23,011 nucleotides of DNA from Acidobacteriaceae bacterium (GTDB taxonomy: Bacteria; Acidobacteriota; Terriglobia; Terriglobales; Acidobacteriaceae). The notes under the pieces were generated by a model, which worked only from the letters and a program-made list of their open reading frames with translations, was not told the origin of the DNA and did no database searches. The number at the start of each line of letters is the position of its first letter. The first letter of the stretch is position 1. This document shows, piece by piece, positions 15,042 to 22,048 of the stretch. The stretch is from positions 22,839 through 45,849 of the forward strand of contig PLKU01000288.1 of the NCBI GenBank assembly GCA_003140705.1, given 5' to 3'. The translations under genes and the position numbers were made by a program.

Positions 15042-15842
15042 ATGACGCACTCTGTTCTGATTCTTTTGTTGGCGACGAGCGCCGTTGCCGCAAGCGCACA
15101 ATCGCCTGCCAAGCCATCCGCACCCACGGCCACCGCCCCCAAGCCTACTGCAACAAGTGCACATCCTGCGCAGGCAACAACCGGGCTCAAGCTGCCCCCG
15201 GGGATTCCCCCGGTGACGGGCATGATGAAGACAGCCTTTTCGCTGAAATACCAGGACATCAAGATCGGTACGGGCGCCGATGCAGAGCCGAACAAGATGT
15301 ACAAGGTCCTGTACACGGGCTGGCTGGCCGCCGACGGGCACAAATTCGACTCTACTAACGACCATCCGCGCGCGCCGGTGCTGGACAAGGACGGAAAGCC
15401 GGTGCTGGACGCCGATGGCAAGCCCAAGCAGGGCGATCCACAGCCGATCAGCTTTCCGCAAGGTTTTGGTCGGGTCATTCCAGGCTGGGACCAGGGCTTT
15501 GAAGGAATGAAGATTGGCGGCAAGCGGCGCATCTTCATTCCGTGGCAGCTCGCGTATGGGGCACGCGGCCGTGCTGGCCCGGATGCGGCACACCCGGTGA
15601 TTCCTGCCGAGGCCGACCTGATTTTCGACGTCGAATTGGTGGATATCACCGATTTGCCTTTGCCGCCTAATCATCCGGCGATGGGGACCCTGCCTGGCGC
15701 TCGTCCGATGGGCGGCGCTCAGGCAGCACCTCAGGTACCGGTGGTGCATCTGGCACCATCAGCGCCTCAGGCTCCCGCAGCGCCCCAGGCCCAGTCAGCA
15801 CCGACGGCTCCGGCTCCTTCAACGCAACCGCAAGCGAAATAG
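15042..15842 (+). CDS. Secreted FKBP-type peptidyl-prolyl cis-trans isomerase
   Basis: This 266-residue protein should speed proline isomerisation in exported proteins. It has a signal peptide at about 1-20 (HSVLILLLATSAVAASAQ), an Ala/Pro/Thr-rich linker, and one FKBP domain with VLYTGWLAADGHKFDST, FPQGFGRVIPGWDQGFEGMKIGGKRR, IPWQLAYG and IPAEADLIFDVELVDI. An insertion after FDSTND holds the tandem octapeptides VLDKDGKP and VLDADGKP, which look like loop calcium-binding DxDG motifs. The C-terminal 55 residues are Pro/Ala/Gln-rich and probably disordered. ATG 15024 is six codons upstream in the same frame but adds an acidic MEFEPT in front of the signal peptide, so 15042 is preferred. The M20 gene ends 57 bases upstream; co-transcription is possible. 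Confidence 0.92.
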   Translation: MTHSVLILLLATSAVAASAQSPAKPSAPTATAPKPTATSAHPAQATTGLKLPPGIPPVTGMMKTAFSLKYQDIKIGTGADAEPNKMYKVLYTGWLAADGHKFDSTNDHPRAPVLDKDGKPVLDADGKPKQGDPQPISFPQGFGRVIPGWDQGFEGMKIGGKRRIFIPWQLAYGARGRAGPDAAHPVIPAEADLIFDVELVDITDLPLPPNHPAMGTLPGARPMGGAQAAPQVPVVHLAPSAPQAPAAPQAQSAPTAPAPSTQPQAK

Positions 15843-15918
15843 CTCAGCACCCTTCGGGTCCATAGAGCGCGAGCGGGGAGACCGCGGTGATTCACGGTCG
15901 AGGGCGGCAGCAGATCTA

Positions 15919-16737
15919 TCAGGCCACGCTGGCAGGCAGCTCCGGCGTGGCCTCGATCAACTGACGTGTATACGCCTGACTCGGGTTGGCGCACAAGTCG
16001 ACAGCTTCGCCCAGCTCAACCAGTCGGCCTCGCCCCATCACCGCGATGCGCGTGCTCAAATAGCGGACCAGCGGCATGGAGTGCGAGATGAACAAATAGG
16101 TGAGCCCGTGTTCGCGCTGTAACCGCCGCAGCAGGTTGACCACCTGCGCCCCGACACTCACGTCCAGGGCCGAGACCGGTTCATCGAGAATCAGCAGCTT
16201 GGGCCGCAGAGCCAGCGCACGTGCAATATTGATGCGCTGGCGCTGACCGCCGGAGAACTCGTGAGGATGGCGAGCGAGCACGGAATCATCAAGACCCACC
16301 TCCGACAGAAACTCGATGGCCTTGGCGCGCAGAGTGGCGCGGTCTGTTTTGATGCCCACCTCGCGGCGATGAATGATGAGCGGTTCGGTGACGATGTCGA
16401 GCACGTTCATGCGCGGATTCAGGGCGGCATAGGGATCTTGAAACACTGGCTGCATCTGGCGGCGGAGGCGGCGCAACTCGCTGGCCGAGGCAGAGGCCAC
16501 GTCGGTGCCGTCAACCCGCACGGAGCCGCGGCTGGGCTCAACGAGCCCAAGAATCATCCTTGCGAGGGTGGTCTTGCCTGAACCGGACTCGCCGACAAGG
16601 CCCAGCGTTTCACCGGGTTCGATGGCAAATGAGACATCCTGTACGACGTGTTGCGGCTCATTGCGCAGGCCAGTCCAGCGGGGATAGCTCTTCCAAACCG
16701 AGTTGACCTCGACCAGCGCCATGCCCAAATGGTACAT
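15919..16737 (-). CDS. ABC transporter ATP-binding protein, oligopeptide/dipeptide (OppF/DppF) type, orphan
   Basis: The 272-residue protein has Walker A GESGSGKTT (49-57), Q-loop Q100 in VFQDPYAALNPR, signature FSGGQRQR (161-168), Walker B LLILDEP (181-187) and D-loop SALD. The VFQDPYAALNPRM sequence is typical of the OppF/DppF/NikE group. The H-loop reads FISHSM, with H219 kept but Ser in place of the usual Asp. The C-terminal Cys-containing oligopeptide tail of full OppF is absent. No permease, binding protein or partner ATPase is adjacent, so partners must be elsewhere. ATG 16722 (MALVEV) is an alternative start; neither has a convincing ribosome site. It is divergent from the arsR-like gene, with about 75 bases between them. 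Confidence 0.9.
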   Translation of the reverse strand: MYHLGMALVEVNSVWKSYPRWTGLRNEPQHVVQDVSFAIEPGETLGLVGESGSGKTTLARMILGLVEPSRGSVRVDGTDVASASASELRRLRRQMQPVFQDPYAALNPRMNVLDIVTEPLIIHRREVGIKTDRATLRAKAIEFLSEVGLDDSVLARHPHEFSGGQRQRINIARALALRPKLLILDEPVSALDVSVGAQVVNLLRRLQREHGLTYLFISHSMPLVRYLSTRIAVMGRGRLVELGEAVDLCANPSQAYTRQLIEATPELPASVA

Positions 16738-16776
16738 GGGGCCGACCAGGCCTCCGGGTCATCAGAAAAAAGACTC

Positions 16777-16804
16777 TTGACATATTCCCATATAAGAATG
16801 TAAT
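16777..16804 (+). promoter_or_regulatory. Promoter of the ArsR operon, near-leaderless, with overlapping imperfect palindrome
   Basis: TTGACA (16777-16782), a 16-base spacer and TGTAAT (16799-16804) match the housekeeping consensus at 11 of 12 positions. Transcription would begin about 16811-16812, and the ArsR ATG is at 16813, with no Shine-Dalgarno. ACATATTC (16781-16788) and GAATGT (16796-16801) form an imperfect inverted repeat across the spacer, a plausible operator for self-repression. Confidence 0.6.
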
Positions 16805-16812
16805 TTCTTGCC

Positions 16813-17181
16813 ATGGCACGAGCAGCCACCACATCGGACGCTTTCAATGCGGTGGCCGAACCCCGCCGGCGACAGATTCTAAGCTACCTTGCCCTCCAGG
16901 AAAGGCCGGTTGGAGATATTGTGGCTGCGCTAAGCCTTGACCAGCCCTCCGTGTCAAAGCATCTGGGGGTTTTGAGGAATGTGGGCCTGGTTCGGGTTCG
17001 GCGCGATGGGCGGCACAAGTTCTATCGGACCAACGCCGAAGCAATCCGGCCACTGCACGAGTGGGCAGGCACGTTCGAGCGCTTCTGGCGGCACCAGTTG
17101 AGCCGTGTGAAAGAAATTGCCGAGGAGAAGGCAAAGGAAGCTCAATCGATTTCGAAACCCGTAGTTGATCCCCAAATCTAA
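16813..17181 (+). CDS. ArsR/SmtB-family winged-helix transcriptional repressor
   Basis: The 122-residue protein is a small winged-helix repressor. AEPRRRQILSYLA opens the domain, the recognition helix is in LSLDQPSVSKHLGVLRNVGLV (about 42-62), and the wing is VRRDGRHKFYRTN. It contains no cysteine, so the metal-binding ELCVCDL site of classical ArsR is missing; the signal is not the usual thiol-metal type. The 3' neighbour 15 bases on is an SRPBCC protein, a common partnership in which I would expect the repressor to control that gene. The promoter at 16777-16804 places the start codon almost at the transcript 5' end, and no ribosome site is visible. Confidence 0.93.
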   Translation: MARAATTSDAFNAVAEPRRRQILSYLALQERPVGDIVAALSLDQPSVSKHLGVLRNVGLVRVRRDGRHKFYRTNAEAIRPLHEWAGTFERFWRHQLSRVKEIAEEKAKEAQSISKPVVDPQI

Positions 17182-17196
17182 TCCTGAGGAAACATC

Positions 17197-17646
17197 ATGA
17201 TTTCGACAGCACCCAGCATTGAGAATATGACCCTGGAAATCAAGGAACAGATCGCTGTCCACGCACCGCTGGACGTGACTTTCGCGGCGCTTCTTGAACA
17301 ATTGGGGCCAAGCAACCAGAGACATGACGGCGTGCCCATGCCGATGAAACTCGAGCCGTGGCCGGGCGGAAGGTGGTACCGCGACCTGGGCGATGACAAC
17401 GGGCATTTCTGGGGCCATGTGCAGGCCATCAAAAAGCCCACTTTGATTGAGATCAGCGGTCCATTGTTTGCATCGTATCCATTCGTCTCGAACGTGCAGT
17501 ACCGGCTGACGGAGGCGAACGGCACTACAACAATTTCGTTCCGCCACACGGCGCTTGGATTTATTCAGGACGACCAGAGAAGCGGCGTGAGCCAGAACTG
17601 GAAGTTGATGCTGGAACGCGTGCGCAAAGACGCCGAAGGCAAGTAA
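17197..17646 (+). CDS. SRPBCC (AHSA1-like) domain protein
   Basis: The 149-residue protein has the START-like helix-grip layout: EIKEQIAVHAPLDVTFAALLEQLG at the N-terminus, the strand pair LEPWPGGRWYRDLGDDNGHFWGHVQAI, then PTLIEISGP, VQYRLTEANGTTTISFRHTALG, and a final long helix NWKLMLERVRKDAEG. Such proteins bind small hydrophobic ligands or partner proteins; no enzyme activity can be assigned. CTGAGGAAA lies about eight bases before the ATG. It is the second gene of the ArsR operon and followed after 57 bases by the CPVC microprotein gene. Cytoplasmic, with no signal peptide. Confidence 0.9.
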   Translation: MISTAPSIENMTLEIKEQIAVHAPLDVTFAALLEQLGPSNQRHDGVPMPMKLEPWPGGRWYRDLGDDNGHFWGHVQAIKKPTLIEISGPLFASYPFVSNVQYRLTEANGTTTISFRHTALGFIQDDQRSGVSQNWKLMLERVRKDAEGK

Positions 17647-17703
17647 CGGCAAAAGCAGCGATACCCTAGCTGATCCCTAAAGCGATGAGAGGAGCGTCTA
17701 CCT

Positions 17704-17859
17704 ATGTGCCCAGTCTGTTTAGCAACAGCGGCGTGGATCACTTTGGCAGCTGTCTCGACCGGCGGGATGACCGCTCTTGTGGTCAAGAAAGTTGCAGCTG
17801 GCAGGTCCGCGGACGACATCCCCAAAATCACACCATCAAAGGAGGACAACCATGGCTAG
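17704..17859 (+). CDS. 51-residue CPVC membrane microprotein
   Basis: The protein begins MCPVCLATAAWITLAAVSTG and continues GMTALVVKKVAAGRSADDIP to a stop at 17857-17859. The CPVC motif (residues 2-5) sits directly in front of a single hydrophobic segment at about 6-27, followed by a Lys/Arg-containing cytoplasmic-type tail. GAGAGGAG about nine bases before the ATG is a strong ribosome site. The last 8 bases overlap the next start codon, and the downstream gene's perfect AAAGGAGG lies inside this frame, which argues for coupled translation. I recall similar MCPVC-type short proteins beside DUF899 genes, but could not search. A role as a membrane-bound thiol partner of the CPSC protein is inference. 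Too short for common gene-calling cut-offs. Confidence 0.8.
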   Translation: MCPVCLATAAWITLAAVSTGGMTALVVKKVAAGRSADDIPKITPSKEDNHG

Positions 17860-18664
17860 CAGTGTGACAGAGGTCCAGCATCCGAAGGTTGTTTCGCACG
17901 CGGAATGGCTGACGGCGCGCGAGGAACATTTGAAGAAAGAGAAAGAGTTTACGCGGCTGCGCGATGAATTAAGCCGCCAACGTCGCGCACTCCCCTGGGA
18001 GAAGGTGGAGAAGCAGTATGTATTTGATGGGCCGAACGGCAAGGTTACCCTGGGCGATCTCTTTGGAAAGCGGAGCCAGTTGATTGTGTATCACTTCATG
18101 TTCGGTCCAGGGTGGAAGGAGGGTTGCCCGAGCTGCTCCTTTCTTGCGGATCATTTCGATGGCCCAACGATTCACCTGCCGAATCGCGATGTGACGCTCG
18201 CGGTGATTTCGCGCGCGCCGATTGCCGAGATTGAAGCCTATAAGAAGCGCATGGGCTGGCGGTTCACATGGGTGTCTTCGTTCGGGAGCGACTTTAACTA
18301 CGACTATCACGTGTCGTTCACCAAGGACGAGCTGGCCAACACGAAGGTGAGCTACAACTACCAGGAGATGCAGAACTTTCCCCTTGAAGAAGCGCCCGGA
18401 GCCAGCGTGTTCGCGAAGGACGGCAACGGCGATGTCTACCACACCTACTCGAGTTACAGCCGTGGGCTCGACATGCTGCTGGGCACGTATCACTTCCTGG
18501 ACATGGCGCCGAAAGGCCGCGACGAAGAGGGGCTGGCGTTCTCGATGGCATGGGTTCGGCATCATGACAAGTACAACGAAGGCTACTTTGTTGATCCAAA
18601 ACAGCTCTACAAACAGCCGGACAAGAAGAGTGAATCGTGCTGCGGAGAAGAGCATCACTCGTGA
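17852..18664 (+). CDS. DUF899 thioredoxin-like protein
   Basis: The 270-residue product belongs to the DUF899/thioredoxin-fold family. After a charged helical N-terminus (WLTAREEHLKKEKEFTRLRDELSRQRRALPW, 19-49), the fold begins with VTLGDLFGKRSQLIVYHFMFGP and carries C92-P-S-C95, a redox-type CxxC. MGWRFTWVSSFGSDFNYDYHVSF and GLDMLLGTYHFLDMAPKGRDE are family-typical. The C-terminus ends SCCGEEHHS, an extra Cys-Cys and His-His that could bind metal. The start at 17852 has AAAGGAGG seven bases upstream; the open frame continues upstream to 17777 but without support. It is the last gene of the ArsR-SRPBCC-CPVC operon and overlaps the CPVC gene by 8 bases. The reaction is not known. Confidence 0.93.
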   Translation: MASSVTEVQHPKVVSHAEWLTAREEHLKKEKEFTRLRDELSRQRRALPWEKVEKQYVFDGPNGKVTLGDLFGKRSQLIVYHFMFGPGWKEGCPSCSFLADHFDGPTIHLPNRDVTLAVISRAPIAEIEAYKKRMGWRFTWVSSFGSDFNYDYHVSFTKDELANTKVSYNYQEMQNFPLEEAPGASVFAKDGNGDVYHTYSSYSRGLDMLLGTYHFLDMAPKGRDEEGLAFSMAWVRHHDKYNEGYFVDPKQLYKQPDKKSESCCGEEHHS

Positions 18665-18676
18665 GATCCGCAGTCA

Positions 18677-18710
18677 GAGCAGTTTCGGAATTCTAAATTC
18701 TTTCCTGCTC
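18677..18710. terminator. Possible bidirectional terminator hairpin
   Basis: GAGCAG (18677-18682) pairs with CTGCTC (18705-18710), and inside them GAATT (18688-18692) pairs with AATTC (18696-18700) around a three-base loop. It lies between two convergent genes (DUF899 and GH31). The outer stem is short and the internal loops are T-rich rather than a true T-tract, so the call is tentative. Confidence 0.4.
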
Positions 18711-18726
18711 AAGTGACCGGGGCGCG

Positions 18727-21528
18727 CTACTTGGCCGCCTCATCGACCTGGCGGAGCGCCTTTGCCATGGCATCAAGGCGGTGTTGCCTCTGCGCGTCCA
18801 TATCTGTGTTCGCAGGGCGCCAATTACTGGCCATGAGGCGTTTGGCGTAATCGTCGAGGTGCTGGGCAAAGCTTGCGTTGATGTCTGCAACGGAGGCCTG
18901 AGCCCTGGGCAGAAGCTGGTGGAATCGCGCTATCTCATCGGTGGCGTGTTCAGGGTGGTAGCTGAGGCGATCGCCAGTCTGCATCGCGTCAATAAGGATA
19001 TTGGTCGGATCAGAGACAGGCCAGGTTTGATGAAGCGCGTCGTAAGCGGCGCGTAGCCTGGTCATGGCTCCTGCGAATCCATCGAGTTCGGCGCGGCGAG
19101 CTGTCACTCCGCTGACCCGGCGCACTTGCACCGTAACCTTGGAAGCGACATTGCTACTGGACACGGGAATCACCGTAGTCAGCGTGTTGCCCTGGAACGA
19201 CCAGCCCGCTTTGCCGGTTGCCGCCGCTTGTTTCACCGGGACACCGTTGACCGTGACCACGGAAGGCGGCCAGTCGGCAGGCAGGCGCAGTTCATACGCC
19301 CGAGTCTTCGCCATTCCGGGATAGCTGCCCTGGACGGGCCCAATCTCGACGTTGAGGGTGTCGCCACTCTGCATTGCCTTGATCGGAGTGCGGGCGAAGA
19401 CTCCCTTCTGATATTCCACTGATACGCCCGAGTCCTCGTAGACCTCGTAGCTAGAGGTAGAGGCCAACGCCATCGGCCAGACGTTGACGATCAGCGGATC
19501 GACGGGCTTTTCACCGGTGTAGCGCATGGGCGGCTGCATGGGCACAATGGCCCCGGCACGCATGTATACAGGAGTCTGGTCGATGGAGAAACTGCGCTCC
19601 ACAGTCACCGGTCCAGTGAGATGCTTGCCCGTTGGACATTCAATCCATTCGCCCGCAGGGAGCCATACCTTCTCAGTAGCCAAGCCTGTTGTCTTGTCTG
19701 AAGGGGCGGTTACGGGTGCGGCAATCATCTGATCGCCAAACACATACTCACCCTTGCTATCGTAGGCGGCAGACTCTTCAGGCCAGTCGTAATAGAGTGG
19801 GCGGAAGAAGGCGACGCCTGTGTCGTAGGTGCGGCGAGCCTCAGTGTAGATGTAAGGTTGCAGCGCATAGCGAAGCTGGAACGTTGAACGAAGAATAGAC
19901 GAGTACGGCTCAGGATAGGCCCAGATGCGGCGCTCTGATTCAGGATTCTTGGTGGTGTGCGTGCGAAGGATGGGACTGTATGCGCCAAACTGAACCCAGC
20001 GCGTGTAGAGTTCCGGTTCGACGGCGCCAGGCATGTGTCCGCCGATGTCGTGACTCCAGTAGGCGTACCCGACGTTGGCTGCGGTGGCGGTGAACCATGG
20101 CTGGAAGGCGAGCGAATCCCACACAGAAAAGGTGTCGCCGGAGAAGCCGATTTGATAGCGGTGATTGCCGAGTCCGCCCCAGCGGTGGAAGAGCAATGGG
20201 CGCTTGCCCTCGCGTTGCTGGTCAGTAAAGTGCACGTAGTTGAGCCACCATGTGGGCATGACGCCGGCCATCCTGGTGTGCTGCTCCTGCTGCCAGTCAA
20301 GCCACCAGAAGTCGATGCCCTGCTTCTCCAGCGGACGGTGCAGCAGGTTCATGTAGTTGGTGGCGTATCGCTTGTCGGTAATGTCGAAGGGCACATATTT
20401 TTTGGTGGCAGGATCAATGCCCATGGCAGTTGCCATGGCGGGATAGGCCTGCTCCCACGGCTGAACACCCGAAGCCGGATGCATGTTGAGTGTGGTCTTC
20501 AGACCCTCGGCATGCACTTTGGCAAGGAACTGTTCGGGATCCGGGAAGAGCAGCTTGTCCCAGGTATAGCCGGTCCAACCCAACCCTTCGCCCGACTGAT
20601 CAACCTGGCCCTCGGCCTTGAGTTGGTCGACGCCAATGTGCCAGCCCATGTCAATGACCAACACGTCGAGTGGCACGTCGTTCTCATGGAAACCGCGCAC
20701 CAGCTCGTCGAGCTCCTGGTCGCTGTAGTCCCAGTAGCGCGACCACCATGCGCCAAAGGCAAAGCGCGGCGGCAATGGAATGCGGCCGGAGACGCGGACA
20801 TAGTCGCCGAGGGCATTGCGGTAGTCGTGGCCGTAGCCAAAGAAGTACCAGTCCTGGCGGTCACCGGCCGGGCGCTCAATCACCCATGGCCATGGGCTCT
20901 TGTCGCCATTCGAAAAACTGAAGTCGGCGGAGTCAAACAATGGGCGCGTGGAGTCGTCCACGAGCGCCCAGCCTGAGCGTGAGATCAGGCCCGGTTCAAT
21001 GGGCTCTTTTGTCTGACTTCCCAGCGCGCCGTCCAGCGTGCGCGTAGTGCCTTGCAGGTTGTCAGGGTCGGCCTGGCCCGGATGCCAGACAACGTGTTTG
21101 CCATCGACGGTGAGTTCAATGCTCAAGTTGGATGCAGTAAAGCGGTTGTCAGCGTCCGCTCTCGTCACTGGGGAATAGGTTAGGGTTAGCACACTTGTTT
21201 TTATGTATAGAACCTGGCTTCCATTCAATCCTTGAATTCTGTGCTCGAACTTCGGCACCGGCAGGCAGCGATTAAGAAAGACAAACGAAGCGTGGTCCTC
21301 GAACTTGCCATCCGCCGCCCACTCCATGCGAATCAGCTGCGGAGTCAGCACGGTAAATCTTGCGTTGCCCACGGTGACAATTGCACGGGGATCGGCAACT
21401 GGGTTGGTCAGGTCCGCGGCTCCCTTTGTGGCTTGTCTGGCTGGCGGTGCAGGAGTTTGTGCGGTTAATCCAAGGCTGACTGCGGCTACAAGTCCGATGG
21501 CGGCAGGGCGTGCAAAACTGATGCGCAC
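18727..21528 (-). CDS. Secreted glycoside hydrolase family 31 (alpha-glucosidase/alpha-xylosidase type)
   Basis: This 933-residue enzyme should release alpha-linked sugars outside the cytoplasm. A signal peptide at about 1-23 ends LGLTAQ. After the N-terminal beta-sandwich, the TIM barrel has RFAFGAWWSRYWDYSDQEL, VLVIDMGWH, the nucleophile D411 in FWWLDWQQE, and the acid/base D465 in FSGDTFSVW. GYAYWSHDIGGHMPG follows. Later come the C-terminal beta domains, including VYEDSG typical of DUF5110. The last ~125 residues (GFAGAMTRLRAAYDALHQ to the end) look wholly helical and are not part of the usual GH31 plan. Specificity is open: WWLDWQQ differs from the classical WxDMNE. It is convergent with the DUF899 gene, and no transporter or partner gene is adjacent. 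AGGGGGAT lies just before the ATG. Confidence 0.94.
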   Translation of the reverse strand: MRISFARPAAIGLVAAVSLGLTAQTPAPPARQATKGAADLTNPVADPRAIVTVGNARFTVLTPQLIRMEWAADGKFEDHASFVFLNRCLPVPKFEHRIQGLNGSQVLYIKTSVLTLTYSPVTRADADNRFTASNLSIELTVDGKHVVWHPGQADPDNLQGTTRTLDGALGSQTKEPIEPGLISRSGWALVDDSTRPLFDSADFSFSNGDKSPWPWVIERPAGDRQDWYFFGYGHDYRNALGDYVRVSGRIPLPPRFAFGAWWSRYWDYSDQELDELVRGFHENDVPLDVLVIDMGWHIGVDQLKAEGQVDQSGEGLGWTGYTWDKLLFPDPEQFLAKVHAEGLKTTLNMHPASGVQPWEQAYPAMATAMGIDPATKKYVPFDITDKRYATNYMNLLHRPLEKQGIDFWWLDWQQEQHTRMAGVMPTWWLNYVHFTDQQREGKRPLLFHRWGGLGNHRYQIGFSGDTFSVWDSLAFQPWFTATAANVGYAYWSHDIGGHMPGAVEPELYTRWVQFGAYSPILRTHTTKNPESERRIWAYPEPYSSILRSTFQLRYALQPYIYTEARRTYDTGVAFFRPLYYDWPEESAAYDSKGEYVFGDQMIAAPVTAPSDKTTGLATEKVWLPAGEWIECPTGKHLTGPVTVERSFSIDQTPVYMRAGAIVPMQPPMRYTGEKPVDPLIVNVWPMALASTSSYEVYEDSGVSVEYQKGVFARTPIKAMQSGDTLNVEIGPVQGSYPGMAKTRAYELRLPADWPPSVVTVNGVPVKQAAATGKAGWSFQGNTLTTVIPVSSSNVASKVTVQVRRVSGVTARRAELDGFAGAMTRLRAAYDALHQTWPVSDPTNILIDAMQTGDRLSYHPEHATDEIARFHQLLPRAQASVADINASFAQHLDDYAKRLMASNWRPANTDMDAQRQHRLDAMAKALRQVDEAAK

Positions 21529-21617
21529 AGATCCCCCTAGCTTTAGCTCTTGTGAAGCCTATCACCGCAAGCTGAGGGAAGGGCAACTGGGCCGTCTGAC
21601 CTTGAAGAGAATCCGAA

Positions 21618-22016
21618 CTAAAGGTTCTTCAGACTGTTATGAAACTCGGCATCCAAAACTGCGTCGGTGATACCGACAGCCGCACCGAAGATGGCGACGA
21701 CGATGATGACCTTGGTCCGGGTGGAGAGCTTCTGGTTGTGGACCCCGGTAATCTGGGTGTATTGGATCTCGCGGGCCTGGTCCGCGCCTTTTGGCTTGAG
21801 GGCAAAGCTCTGCTCGCCGATGCTGACGATGAGTCCCCTGGCCTCAGTGTCATCGGAGAGAGTGACTCGAACGCCCTGGCCGACGCCGTGCGCTGCCACT
21901 TTTGCTTTCATGGCGGCAGCATCGACAGGCTCGCCTGCGGCAAAGACGGGGCTGTTGCCCAACAGGGCAAGGATGAGCACCATTGCGGTGTGGCGTATGA
22001 CGCGGGGAAGTGTCAT
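21618..22016 (-). CDS. Small exported/membrane protein with an LSm-like middle region
   Basis: I do not recognise a named family. The 132-residue protein has a signal peptide at about 1-27 (AMVLILALLGNSPVFAA), a middle region GVGQGVRVTLSDDTEARGLIVSIGEQSFALKPK (about 44-76) whose strand-turn-strand spacing resembles an LSm/SH3-like small barrel, and one membrane segment at about 102-120 (KVIIVVAIFGAAVGITDAV). It is therefore probably anchored by its C-terminus with the barrel outside the cytoplasm. GGAGGT about eight bases before the ATG is a strong ribosome site. It starts 32 bases after gyrB on the same strand, so read-through from gyrB is likely. Barrel assignment is by eye only. Confidence 0.75.
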   Translation of the reverse strand: MTLPRVIRHTAMVLILALLGNSPVFAAGEPVDAAAMKAKVAAHGVGQGVRVTLSDDTEARGLIVSIGEQSFALKPKGADQAREIQYTQITGVHNQKLSTRTKVIIVVAIFGAAVGITDAVLDAEFHNSLKNL

Positions 22017-22048
22017 GTCCGGCGACCTCCAAATGGAAAGATCGTACG

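Noticed and set aside
14765..15649. A 294-codon minus-strand open frame
   Set aside because: It runs antisense through the end of the M20 gene and most of the FKBP gene, both of which have clear motifs.
19957..20976. A 339-codon plus-strand open frame
   Set aside because: It is antisense to the GH31 catalytic barrel, including both catalytic Asp codons, and has no recognisable domain.
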